From Nocardioides sambongensis (GTDB taxonomy: Bacteria > Actinomycetota > Actinomycetes > Propionibacteriales > Nocardioidaceae): a stretch of 64,000 nucleotides of DNA. How positions within the stretch are numbered: position 1 is the first letter of the stretch; every line of letters starts with the position of its first letter. The DNA is taken from assembly GCF_006494815.1 (NCBI RefSeq), contig NZ_CP041091.1, positions 3,424,501 through 3,488,500 of the forward strand, written 5' to 3'. Below the pieces are notes generated by a model. That model worked only from the letters and a program-made list of their open reading frames with translations, searched no databases and was not told where the DNA came from. Made by a program: the position numbers and the translations under genes. This document shows positions 17,942 through 27,053 of the stretch, piece after piece.

Positions 17942-18935
17942 CCCGCCGCCACCCGGAGGGTTGGGAGCTGTCGATCTCGCCCAGGAAGTCGACGACGATC
18001 CGATTGACCTCGTCCGCCGCCTCCATCTGCACGAAGTGTCCGGCCCCAGGGATCATGTGCACCTGCTCCAGCCCGGGGACGAGGTCGCGCATCTCGTCGA
18101 TCGAGCTGCCGGCGACCTGCATGACCGGATCGCGATCGCCGGTGATGAAGCAGGTCGGCACGGTGACCGGCTCGTCGGGCCGCGCCTGCTTCTCGTGCCA
18201 GATGTGGTCGTTCGCGCGGTACCAGTTGAGTCCGCCGGTGAAACCGGTCGCGGCGAACGTGTCGACGTACACCTCGAACTCGGCCTGGCTCAGCCACGGC
18301 CACGGCAGATCCGGGGCTTCCGGGAGGACGTCGAGGTAGCCGTTGCCATCGCTGGGGTGGGCGTAGATGTCGGTGTAGTGGTAGCCGCCGGACAGCGCCC
18401 AGAAGGCCCGCTGCAAGAACTCCCGCGGCCGTACGTCGAGCTCGGCCTCGGCGACGCCCGGCCGCTGGAAGTAGTCCAGGTGGAACCAGTGCTTCCTCGC
18501 CACCGCCGCGAACACTTCGCTGGGCAGGATCGGCAGCTGGGCCGCACGCGGCACGCTCAGCTGGACCAGCGCCCGCACCCGTCGCGGGGCCCACTGCGGC
18601 AGGTCCCAGACCAGTGCCGCACCGAAGTCGTGCCCGACGAACACGGCTTCCTCGATCTCCAGCGCATCGAGCAACCCGACCATGTCCGCGACGGTGCTGC
18701 GTCTGTCGTAGGCGGCGGGATCCGCCGGTCGCCCACTGCCGCCGTAGCCCCGCATGTCCGGCGCGATCGCGCGGTAGCCGGCTGCGGCGAGGGCGGGGAG
18801 CTGGTGGCGCCAGCTGTAGGCGAGACCGGGGAAGCCGTGGCACAGGACGACCGCGGGGCCGGCGCCGTGCTCCAACACGCGGAGGGGGATCTCGCCGACG
18901 TCGAGGGTGTGGTCCTTCATCTTGTCGGACCACAT
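17928..18935 (-). CDS. Alpha/beta hydrolase (epoxide hydrolase-like)
   Basis: A 330-335-residue alpha/beta hydrolase. The oxyanion motif HGFPGLAYSW, PDMRGYGGSGRP, the nucleophile elbow VGHDFGAALVW (Asp nucleophile, as in epoxide hydrolases and haloalkane dehalogenases) and a C-terminal GAGHFVQME histidine are all present. GTG/ATG choice: ATG 18935 or ATG 18920; neither has a strong ribosome site, and the second matches the usual family start better. The physiological substrate is unknown. Confidence 0.85.
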   Translation of the reverse strand: MWSDKMKDHTLDVGEIPLRVLEHGAGPAVVLCHGFPGLAYSWRHQLPALAAAGYRAIAPDMRGYGGSGRPADPAAYDRRSTVADMVGLLDALEIEEAVFVGHDFGAALVWDLPQWAPRRVRALVQLSVPRAAQLPILPSEVFAAVARKHWFHLDYFQRPGVAEAELDVRPREFLQRAFWALSGGYHYTDIYAHPSDGNGYLDVLPEAPDLPWPWLSQAEFEVYVDTFAATGFTGGLNWYRANDHIWHEKQARPDEPVTVPTCFITGDRDPVMQVAGSSIDEMRDLVPGLEQVHMIPGAGHFVQMEAADEVNRIVVDFLGEIDSSQPSGWRRVSPG

Positions 18936-19182
18936 GCGCGCTGGACATCGGGTGCTGTCCGCACCTCCGCCACGGGCCCTACCTGACGGTCGGGTTGAGG
19001 TCCGTATCCGGGCAGCCGCGGTTCGAGGGCGATGACATTCATCGTGGTGAGCGTAGACCGATCCGGTCGCCTGAGTGTCGCCTTGCTCGGTGCCGTGATC
19101 CGCCGGACGTCCTGCATGGTTCGGATGACCAAATCACTCCGATCCCCGTCCTCATGTCGGTCGAATAGGAAAAGCTGCACCC
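18936..19182. other. Divergent intergenic region between hydrolase and helicase
   Basis: A 247-base spacer that must contain the promoters of both flanking genes. No small gene, clear repeat or consensus promoter is visible. Base composition is a little less GC-rich than the core genome, as in the following two genes. Confidence 0.4.
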
Positions 19183-22100
19183 ATGACGCGCGAGCCGATC
19201 GCACCGGGCCTCCACGAATCGCTGGTGACCACCGACCTGCAGAGGCGCCTGGCCACGGTGACGGGTCTCGAGGCCGCGACCGGGGAGATCGATGCAGTCG
19301 ATCTTCCTCGCGTCCTCGCCCAGCACGTCTCTGCTTCCGCACACCGCGCGTTCGCCGGGCGCAGCCCCGAGGACGCCGTGGACCTTGCCAACCAGCTGAT
19401 CGACGCGATGCAGGAGTCAGGCACCGAAGTCTCGGCACCCGCGTCGCAGTTGCTCCGACTCGCACCCACGCCTGGGCCCGGTGTGGTCACCTATCCAGAC
19501 GTCAGGCCGCGTACGCCGCTGACCGAAGCGGCCCTGATGACGAACGCGAAGTCCGAGCCGAGCCTCGGTCCCGAGCTGCGTACCGAGATCGACACCGCGG
19601 ACCGCGTCGATCTCCTCTGCGCCTTCGTCCGGTGGGCCGGGCTGCGCCTCCTCGACCCCGAGCTACGCCGGCTACGCGAGCGAGGCGGCCGACTCAGGGT
19701 GATCACGACGACCTACACAGGCTCCACCGAACGGCGGGCGCTCGACCACCTGGTGCGCGAGTACGGCGCCGAGGTTCGTGTGCAGTACGACGCCCAGCGC
19801 ACGCGACTTCACGCCAAAGCGTGGATGTTCCACCGCAACACCGGCTTTGACACCGGGTATGTCGGTTCCTCGAACCTCACCCATGCCGCCATGCTCGAAG
19901 GCGTTGAGTGGAACGTCCGGCTCTCCCGTATTGCGACGCCTGCGCTGTTAGAGAAGTTCGACGCAACGTTCGACACGTACTGGAACGACGCTGCGTTCGA
20001 GGTCTATCAGCCCAGTCGGGACGCCGACCGGCTCGACCTGGCGTTGGCCGAGGCGGGCGGCAGCAGCCAGACCAATCGCGTCACGCTCTCCCTTTCAGGA
20101 CTCGCGGTCACTCCCTATCCCTACCAGCAGGAGATGCTCGACGAGATCGACGCGGAGCGCAGCGTGCATGATCGCCATCGGAATCTGGTCGTGGCGGCGA
20201 CCGGAACCGGCAAGACGGTGGTCGCTGCCCTCGACTATCGGCGGCTCGCGTCGAACCCGGCCCGTCGACCTTCTCTCCTCTTCGTCGCGCACCGCAAGGA
20301 GATCCTCACCCAGTCGTTGCGTGTCTACCGTGAGGTGCTGGCCGACGCGAACTTCGGTGAGCTCTACGTCGACGGAGCGTTCCCGAAGGAGGAGTGGAAG
20401 CACGTCTTCGCCAGCGTCCAGTCGCTGAGCTCCTACGGCGTCGCGAACCTGCCAACTGACGCCTTCGACGTCGTCGTGATCGACGAGTTCCACCACGCGT
20501 CCGCCCCGACGTATCGGACGCTGCTCGACCACCTCGACCCGACGGAACTGCTTGGACTCACGGCAACCCCCGAGCGCGCAGACGGCATCAACGTCCGCGA
20601 CGCCTTCTTCGACGGACGCGTGGCCACCGAGCTCCGACTGTGGGACGCACTCGGCGCCGAACTGCTGTGCCCGTTCCACTACTTCGGCGTCGCGGACAAC
20701 ACCGACCTCAGCCAGCTCGGCTGGAAGGGCGGCACCTACGACGACGGGGAGCTGTCCAACCTCTTCACCGGCAACGACGCCCGGACGCGGATCATCCTCA
20801 AGGAGCTGCACGACAAGGTCCTCGACACCGGATCGATGCGGGCGCTCGGCTTCTGCGTCACGATCGAGCACGCGACGTACATGGCAGCGGCCTTCAACGA
20901 CGCTGGGATCCCCGCGCGTGCGGTGACCGGCGAGGACACACCGCACGAACGCGCATCCGCTCTCGGCGCGCTCCGGGACGGCAACGTGAACGTGCTCTTC
21001 ACCGTCGACCTGTTCAACGAGGGCCTCGACATCCCCAACGTCGACACGATCCTCTTCCTGCGGCCGACCGAAAGCGCGACTGTCTTCCTACAACAGCTCG
21101 GCCGCGGACTTCGCCGTACGGCGGACAAGGCGGTGCTCACCGTGCTCGACTTCGTGGGGCACCAGCACAAGCGATTCCGCTGGGACCTCAAGCTCACCGC
21201 CCTCACCGGTCTCTCGCGCAGCAGGCTCGGCACCGCCGTCGACCAAGAGTTCCCCTTCCTGCCCAGCGGCTGCCAGATCGTCATGGACAAAGAGACGCAG
21301 GCTGCCGTTCTGGCGAACCTCAGGACGCAGATCGGTAGCCGCTGGAGCGACCTGCTCTCCGAGCTGCGCGGCATCGGCAACGTCGACCTGCGCGAGTACC
21401 TCGACGAGTCCGGCGCCGCCCTCCCCGATCTCTTGAGGTCCGGACGATCGTGGACCAGGCTCCGGCGGGAAGCCGGCTTCGAGACCAGGCCGGTGGGTGA
21501 CCGTGAAAACGAGCTCGTGAAGCGCGGCCGGTCGCTGATCCACGTCGACGACCGCCCTCGGGCGTCGACCTACCAGTCGGTCCTCAACTCGGACACTGAG
21601 CCAGCAGCCTGGACGCCGGCCGAACGCCGCTTGGCCGAGATGCTCTTCTTCTCCCTCTGGCCCAACGGCGGCAGGTTCGCCAGCATCGAGGACGGCATCC
21701 GCGCACTTCGGACCAACGAAGCCGCGGCGGATGAGCTGTCGGTCCTGGTCGATATCGGCTTCGAGAACGCGCGGCGCACGACGCTCGAGCTCTCCGGCGA
21801 CCTTGCTGACGTCCCGCTGCAGGTGCACGGCCGTTACCGACGAGAGGAAGCGCTCGCGGCGCTTGGCGACGCGAGCCTGGCGAAGCCCCCGATCAACTTC
21901 CGCGAAGGTGTCCTCTGGGTCCCCGACATCAACACCGACGCCTTCTTCATCCAACTGAAGAAGTCCGAAGCAGCCTTCTCACCCACCACTATGTATCGCG
22001 ACTACCCGATCAGCCCGACGCTCTTCCACTGGGAGTCGCAGAGCCGCACCACCGTCTCCTCGTCAACCGGGCAGCGGTACGTCAACGGCACCGGCAACGT

Positions 22101-22278
22101 CCTGCTGTTCGTTCGCGAGACGTCCGTCGACGAGTACGGCACCGGGGCCCCGTACCTGTTCCTCGGACCCGCCACCTATGTCACCCACGAGGGCGAACGA
22201 CCGATCGCCATCACCTGGAGGCTGGAGACCCCGATGCCGATCGACTTCTTCACGGCCGCCAAGGTCGTCGCGAGCTAA
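19183..22278 (+). CDS. PLD-nuclease / SF2 helicase / DUF3427 protein
   Basis: A 1031-residue multidomain protein. Residues ~140-290 form a phospholipase D-like nuclease domain with HxK (LHAKAWMF, ~209) and GSSNLT. A superfamily 2 helicase follows: Walker A AATGTGKT at ~338-345, Walker B IDEFHHA (DEFH rather than DEAH) at ~431, motif III GLTATP, and motif VI QQLGRGLRR at ~637. The C-terminal ~350 residues match DUF3427, ending in a beta-rich part. Nuclease plus helicase suggests DNA processing or phage restriction. ATG 19183 follows a weak AGGAAAAG. Its gene partner is the NERD protein ten bases downstream. Confidence 0.85.
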   Translation: MTREPIAPGLHESLVTTDLQRRLATVTGLEAATGEIDAVDLPRVLAQHVSASAHRAFAGRSPEDAVDLANQLIDAMQESGTEVSAPASQLLRLAPTPGPGVVTYPDVRPRTPLTEAALMTNAKSEPSLGPELRTEIDTADRVDLLCAFVRWAGLRLLDPELRRLRERGGRLRVITTTYTGSTERRALDHLVREYGAEVRVQYDAQRTRLHAKAWMFHRNTGFDTGYVGSSNLTHAAMLEGVEWNVRLSRIATPALLEKFDATFDTYWNDAAFEVYQPSRDADRLDLALAEAGGSSQTNRVTLSLSGLAVTPYPYQQEMLDEIDAERSVHDRHRNLVVAATGTGKTVVAALDYRRLASNPARRPSLLFVAHRKEILTQSLRVYREVLADANFGELYVDGAFPKEEWKHVFASVQSLSSYGVANLPTDAFDVVVIDEFHHASAPTYRTLLDHLDPTELLGLTATPERADGINVRDAFFDGRVATELRLWDALGAELLCPFHYFGVADNTDLSQLGWKGGTYDDGELSNLFTGNDARTRIILKELHDKVLDTGSMRALGFCVTIEHATYMAAAFNDAGIPARAVTGEDTPHERASALGALRDGNVNVLFTVDLFNEGLDIPNVDTILFLRPTESATVFLQQLGRGLRRTADKAVLTVLDFVGHQHKRFRWDLKLTALTGLSRSRLGTAVDQEFPFLPSGCQIVMDKETQAAVLANLRTQIGSRWSDLLSELRGIGNVDLREYLDESGAALPDLLRSGRSWTRLRREAGFETRPVGDRENELVKRGRSLIHVDDRPRASTYQSVLNSDTEPAAWTPAERRLAEMLFFSLWPNGGRFASIEDGIRALRTNEAAADELSVLVDIGFENARRTTLELSGDLADVPLQVHGRYRREEALAALGDASLAKPPINFREGVLWVPDINTDAFFIQLKKSEAAFSPTTMYRDYPISPTLFHWESQSRTTVSSSTGQRYVNGTGNVLLFVRETSVDEYGTGAPYLFLGPATYVTHEGERPIAITWRLETPMPIDFFTAAKVVAS

Positions 22279-22288
22279 GGGGGACCAC

Positions 22289-23065
22289 GTGACCAGATTC
22301 GCGCCGTACCCGCGCCGTGCCTACAGCAATCTCTTCAAAGCATGGGCACGGAGAAACAAGAAGTCCCTCGCCTTGCTCACGTTCGGCTTGCTCGTGCTGC
22401 TCGCTTTCGAGACAGCGGTGATCCTCACCCTTTTCCCTGACGGCAGGTTCCAATGGTGGTTCCTCGGTGGCCTGCAGGCTGCCCTCATCGCGACCGCCCT
22501 TCACTTCGTCAATGCCGCCTTCCTCGCCCACGAGCGGCAGGCGATCTGGCAGCTCCGCGGCGCCTGGGGGGAGGAAGCGACTCGGGATGAGCTGCGGCGC
22601 GCCAAGAAGAAACGGCTGATCTGGGGTTGGGTCGACAGCATCAACCTCCAGGCCGGCGACCTCGATCACCTGGCCTTGACGCGAAGCGGCGGGATCGTTG
22701 CCATCGACTCCAAGTGGCGCAGCGACGGCGCTGACACCACGGAGATGGCGCGATCGGCGGCCCGGGTCAAGCTTCGAGCCGATGCCGTGACCCGGAGCCT
22801 TCTCAAGCCCGAGCGAGGCGCGCATCGCGCGAGACTTCACTCCGCGGCGGTGACGCCGCTCATCGTCATCTGGGGTCCGGTCCAGGACCACGTTCCGGAA
22901 AGCTTCCAGATCGACGGAATCGAGTTCGTCGGCGGTCGTCGGCTGCTGGATCGGCTGGCCACCCTCACCGGGGAGCCGGTCGACAGAGATGCCGCCGCAG
23001 ACGCCCTGACCCGACTCAAGGACTTTCGGGCGAACACCTGGGCACCGGCCTCCAACAGGAGCTGA
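22289..23065 (+). CDS. Membrane-anchored NERD (nuclease-related) domain protein
   Basis: A 258-residue protein with two hydrophobic segments (~26-47 and ~53-76), then a NERD domain at ~87-190: GAWGEEATRDELRR, DHLALTRSGGIVAIDSKWRS (the DxK of the PD-(D/E)xK-like core). GTG 22289 has AGGGGGA upstream, and the start is ten bases after the helicase stop, so the two are cotranscribed. NERD proteins often accompany helicases; location at the membrane with a nuclease-like fold suggests inspection of incoming DNA, which is inference. Confidence 0.82.
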   Translation: MTRFAPYPRRAYSNLFKAWARRNKKSLALLTFGLLVLLAFETAVILTLFPDGRFQWWFLGGLQAALIATALHFVNAAFLAHERQAIWQLRGAWGEEATRDELRRAKKKRLIWGWVDSINLQAGDLDHLALTRSGGIVAIDSKWRSDGADTTEMARSAARVKLRADAVTRSLLKPERGAHRARLHSAAVTPLIVIWGPVQDHVPESFQIDGIEFVGGRRLLDRLATLTGEPVDRDAAADALTRLKDFRANTWAPASNRS

Positions 23066-23141
23066 CCGGCCGAGCGAAGGAACCACTCCCCTCCCGAGGC
23101 CGCTGAAAGGATGCGGGTTGGGATGGGCCCGAAATGACAGA

Positions 23142-23163
23142 AACCGCAGGCTGACCTGCGGTT
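23142..23163 (-). terminator. Terminator of the tRNA-Ala transcript
   Basis: AACCGCAGG (23142-23150) pairs perfectly with CCTGCGGTT (23155-23163) around a four-base loop. On the minus strand it lies just past tRNA-Ala and is followed by TTTCTGTCATTT, a U-rich tail. It could also stop plus-strand transcription from the NERD gene. Confidence 0.7.
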
Positions 23164-23170
23164 CCTCGAG

Positions 23171-23243
23171 TGGAGCCTAGGGGACTCGAACCCCTAACCC
23201 CCTGCTTGCAAAGCAGGTGCGCTACCAATTGCGCCAAGGCCCC
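23171..23243 (-). tRNA. tRNA-Ala (anticodon TGC)
   Basis: A 73-base cloverleaf on the minus strand: acceptor GGGGCCT with AGGCTCC plus discriminator A, D-arm GCGCAATTGGTAGCGC, anticodon stem-loop CCTGCTTTGCAAGCAGG with TGC, and GGTTCGAGTCC T-arm. CCA is not encoded. It pairs with the following tRNA-Ile in the gyrA-downstream position conserved in actinobacteria, and forms the right edge of the accessory island. Confidence 0.96.
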
Positions 23244-23278
23244 TGATCACCGACCAACGGCCGGCGTGGGTTGGAGGC

Positions 23279-23404
23279 TCAGGCCTCCGGGAGCTTGTCC
23301 GTCGCGTCCGCCCAGAGCGCCTTCTCGGCCTTGCTCTGCTGCAGCTTCTTGCTGGCGAACACGGCCGCGGCGGCCGCGAGCGCTGCCAGAAGGATCTTCT
23401 TCAC
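23279..23404 (-). CDS. DLW-39 family small protein
   Basis: A 41-residue protein too short for routine ORF lists. GTG 23404 has GGAGG six to ten bases upstream. The sequence begins VKKILLAALAAAAAVFASKK (one membrane segment) and ends with ADATDKLPEA after a charged QQSKAEKALW stretch, including the diagnostic LWADATD. The family is actinobacterial, of unknown function, and is typically found by the gyrA-linked tRNAs, as here between tRNA-Ile and tRNA-Ala. Confidence 0.85.
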   Translation of the reverse strand: MKKILLAALAAAAAVFASKKLQQSKAEKALWADATDKLPEA

Positions 23405-23447
23405 GAGGACCTCCGTGGTGCGGATCGGGGTGGTCACGAGTGACCGG

Positions 23448-23521
23448 TGGGCCTAACAGGACTTGAACCTGTGACCTCTTCCTTATCAGGGAAGCGCTCT
23501 AACCGTCTGAGCTATAGGCCC
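23448..23521 (-). tRNA. tRNA-Ile (anticodon GAT)
   Basis: A 74-base cloverleaf on the minus strand: acceptor GGGCCTA pairs with TAGGCCC, discriminator A; D-arm AGCTCAGACGGTTAGAGC; anticodon stem-loop CTTCCCTGATAAGGAAG with GAT; T-arm AGGTTCAAGTCC-type. CCA is not encoded. It lies upstream of tRNA-Ala in the same direction, downstream of gyrA and the DUF3566 gene. Confidence 0.96.
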
Positions 23522-23617
23522 GGGTCGGCTTGGACGTCAGGGTGGAAGCCCCATCAGCCCAAGCCGAGGATGAACGTTACCGGAGCGGGTCCGGCCGACG
23601 AAATCGCGGGTGCGCTC

Positions 23618-24319
23618 TCAGTGGTCCTCGGCGAGGGTGACCTCGACGCCACCGAGCAGCGCGGCGGACATGTTGTAGAGGAACGCGGTCAGGGTCGCCG
23701 CCGCCGTGAGCAGTACGACGTCGATGGCGGCCACCAGCATCGTGAACCCGAGCACGCGGCTGGTGCCCACATAGTCCTCGATCTGGAAGTTCTGGACGTC
23801 CTCGCCGCCGATGCTCTCCTGGATGGTGGAGTTGATCGAGTCCCAGACGCCGGCGGCGCCGAGCACCTGCCACACCATCGCCACCGCCACCACGGTCACC
23901 ACCGCGAACGCGATGGAGAGCAGGAAGGCGGTCTTCATCACCGACCAGGGGTCGACGCGGGTCAGGCGCAGCCGTGCCCGTCGTACCGGACGGGTGGCGG
24001 CGGGGGCCGGCTTCGGCGCCTCGACCGGACCCTCGGCCGCGGCCGGCCCGCCGGCCGACGCCGGCAGGGGCGCCGTGGTCGGGGGCGGGGGGAGCGACGG
24101 GGCGGGCTTGGTGGGAGCCGCGGGGTCCTTGGCCGCCTTCGCGGCCTTGGACTTCTTCGACTCCTTCTTCATCCCCGTCTCGGCGCCGGCGTCGGCGCCG
24201 CCGTCCGAGTCTGCGCCCTTCTCGTCACCCGACTTCACCGTCGGGACCTCGGCGGTGCGGGCGTCGTCGGTCTCCGCACCGTCGGTCCTGATCGTGGTCT
24301 CGTCGACGCGATCGGTCAT
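23618..24319 (-). CDS. DUF3566 membrane protein
   Basis: A 233-residue protein. The first ~110 residues are acidic, then lysine-, proline- and alanine-rich and probably disordered. The DUF3566 domain follows: [30 protein letters not shown], a loop containing [10 protein letters not shown], and a second membrane segment near the C-terminus. The gene overlaps the gyrA stop by four bases (ATGA), the same position as Rv0007 in mycobacteria. Its function is not established; the link with gyrA is conserved synteny, not proof of a topological role. Confidence 0.87.
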   Translation of the reverse strand: MTDRVDETTIRTDGAETDDARTAEVPTVKSGDEKGADSDGGADAGAETGMKKESKKSKAAKAAKDPAAPTKPAPSLPPPPTTAPLPASAGGPAAAEGPVEAPKPAPAATRPVRRARLRLTRVDPWSVMKTAFLLSIAFAVVTVVAVAMVWQVLGAAGVWDSINSTIQESIGGEDVQNFQIEDYVGTSRVLGFTMLVAAIDVVLLTAAATLTAFLYNMSAALLGGVEVTLAEDH

Positions 24320-27002
24320 CAGCTCTCACTCTCTCCCGCACTGTCGGGAGCGCCGTCACCGGCGGCCCCGGCGTCCGTGGACCCCTCGATTGTGGCATCC
24401 GGGTCCTGAGCCTCCGAGTTCTCAGCGGCGACGTCCCCTGCTTCAGGGGTGTCGTCGACGCCCTCGGCGGCCTCCTTGCTCTCCACGGAACGGGCGACCA
24501 CGGCCACCGCGTCGTTGTTCTTCTTCAGCTTCACGAAGGTCACGCCCTGGGTGGACCGTCCGGTCGGGCGGAAGTCCGCGTTGATCGGGCTCCGCACCAC
24601 CTGACCGGCGGTGGTGATCGAGAGCACCTCGTCGCCGTCGACCACGATGAACGCACCGACCAGCGAGCCGCGGTCCTCGTTCGCCAGCGCCATCGCCTTG
24701 ATCCCCAGCCCACCACGGCCCTGCACGCGGTAGTCGGCGATCGGGGTGCGCTTGGCGAAGCCGCCGTCGGTGATCGTGAAGACGTACTGGATCTGCACGT
24801 CGTCGTCGGCCGCGGCCTCCGCCTCGGACTGCTCGACCACGGCCGCGCGGATCACCGACATCGACAGCAGGTCGTCGCCGTCACGGAACTTCATCCCGGT
24901 CACGCCGGAGGTGGCCCGGCCCATCGGCCGCAGCTGCTCGTCGGTCGCCTCGAACCGGATCGCCTGGCCCTTGCGCGAGACCAGCAGGATGTGGTCGCCC
25001 TCGGAGACCAGCTCGGCCCCGATCAGCTGGTCGTCGTCCTCGCGGAAGTTGATCGCGATGACGCCGGCCTGCCGCGGGGAGTTGTAGTCCCCGAGCCGGG
25101 TCTTCTTCACCAGGCCGTGCTGCGTCGCGAGCACCAGGTACGGCGCCTGCTCGTAGTCGCGGATCGCCAGCACCTGGGCGATCGACTCGTCCGGCTGGAA
25201 GCTCAACAGCCCCGCCACGTGCCCGCCCTTCGCGTCGCGCGAGGCCTCGGGCAGGTTGTAGACCTTCGTCCGGTACACCCGGCCGGCGGTGGTGAAGAAG
25301 AGCAGCCAGTGGTGGCTGGTGGTGGAGATGAAGTGCTCCACCACGTCGTCGCCCTTGAGGCTGGCCCCGCGCACACCCTTGCCGCCGCGCTTCTGCAGGC
25401 GGTACTGGTCGGCGCGGGTCCGCTTCGCGTAGCCGCCGCGGGTGATCGAGACGACCTGCTCCTCGTCGGGGATCAGGTCCTCCATCGAGAGGTCCCCGTC
25501 GGCCGCGATGATCTGGGTACGACGCTCGTCGCCGTACTTGTCGACGATCTCACCGAGCTCGTCGGCCACGATCTGCCGCTGCCGCGCGACGTTGGCCAGG
25601 ATGTCCTTGAGGTCCGCGATCTCCAGCTCGATCTCGGCGAGCGTGTCGATGATCCGCTGCCGCTCCAGCGCGGCGAGGCGGCGCAGCTGCATGTCGAGGA
25701 TCGCGTTGGCCTGCAGCTCGTCGATCTCGAGCAGGTCGATCAGCCCGCGACGGGCGTCGTCGACCTCGGGAGACCGGCGGATCAGCGCGATCACCTCGTC
25801 GAGCATGTCGAGCGCCTTGACCAGGCCGCGCAGGATGTGAGCCCGCTCCTCGGCCTTGCGCAGCCGATACTCGGTGCGCCGGCGGATGACCTCGACCTGG
25901 TGCTCCACCCAGTTGCTGATGAACTGGTCGATGGACAGCGTGCGCGGCACCCCGTCGACCAGCGCCAGCATGTTGGCGCTGAAGTTGGTCTGCAGCTCGG
26001 TGTGCTTGAGCAGGTTGTTGAGCACCACCCGGGCGACCGCGTCGCGCTTGAGCACGATCACCAGGCGCTGGCCGGTGCGGTCGGAGGTGTCGTCCCGCAC
26101 GTCGGCGATGCCCTGCACCCGGCCCGAGTCGGCGAGCTCGGCGATCTTCAGGGCCAGGTTGTCCGGGTTGACCATGTAGGGCAGCTCGGTGATCACCAGG
26201 CAGGTGCGGCCCTTGGCGTCCTCGTCCACCTCGATCACCGCGCGCTGGGTGATCGAGCCGCGACCGGTGCGGTAGGCCTGCTCGATGCCCTGGTGGCCGA
26301 CGATCAGCGCGCCGTTGGGGAAGTCGGGGCCCTTCACCCGCTCGATCAGCGCGTCCTGGAGCTCCTCGCGGGTGGCGTCGGGGTGCTCCAGCGCCCACTT
26401 CGCCCCTCGGCGACCTCCCGCAGGTTGTGCGGCGGGATGCTGGTCGCCATGCCGACCGCGATGCCCGCGGACCCGTTGACCAGCAGGTTCGGGAACCGCG
26501 CGGGCAGGACGACGGGCTCCTGCGAGCGGCCGTCGTAGTTGGGCTGGAAGTCGACGGTCTCCTCGTCGATCTCACGCACCATCTCCAGCGCCAGCGGCGC
26601 CATCCGGCACTCGGTGTAACGCATCGCGGCGGCGGAGTCGTTGCCCGGCGAGCCGAAGTTGCCCTGCCCCTGCACCAGCGGCGCGCGCATCACCCACGGC
26701 TGGGCCAGCCGGACCAGGGTGTCGTAGATCGCGGTGTCGCCGTGCGGGTGGTACTGACCCATCACGTCGCCGACGACGCGCGAGCACTTGGAGAAGCCGC
26801 GGTCGGGGCGGTAGCCGCCGTCGAACATCGCGTAGAGCACCCGGCGGTGCACCGGCTTCAGTCCGTCGCGTACGTCGGGCAGCGCGCGGCCCACGATCAC
26901 AGCCATCGCATAGTCGATGTAGGACCGCTTCATCGACTCCTGCAGGTCGATGGAGCGGGTCCGTGCCTCGGGGCCGGTCGGGTCGGTCGGTGTCTCGGTC
27001 AC
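24319..27002 (-). CDS. gyrA: DNA gyrase subunit A (frameshifted in this sequence)
   Basis: GyrA, the DNA-cleaving subunit of the negative-supercoiling topoisomerase. The first ~200 residues contain the quinolone-determining region ([26 protein letters not shown]) and the catalytic Tyr in [11 protein letters not shown]. The remainder, in another frame, holds the coiled-coil gate and the C-terminal beta-pinwheel (with the GyrA box QRGGKG). The break is in the C run 26403-26406; one added C restores [13 protein letters not shown]. The gene is essential, so the break must be an error. An acidic tail of ~45 residues ends the protein. Confidence 0.97.
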
Positions 27003-27053
27003 GATTGCTCTCTCTGTCGCGTTCTATCGATGTCTAAGGAATCTGCTAGATAC

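Noticed and set aside
19183..23243. Integrated phage or plasmid with att sites at tRNA-Ala
   Set aside because: No integrase, phage structural gene or visible repeat of the tRNA 3' end was found within the window.
26403..26406. Programmed frameshifting in gyrA, dnaA or recF
   Set aside because: No slippery heptamer and the same one-base loss occurs in unrelated genes; sequencing error explains all.
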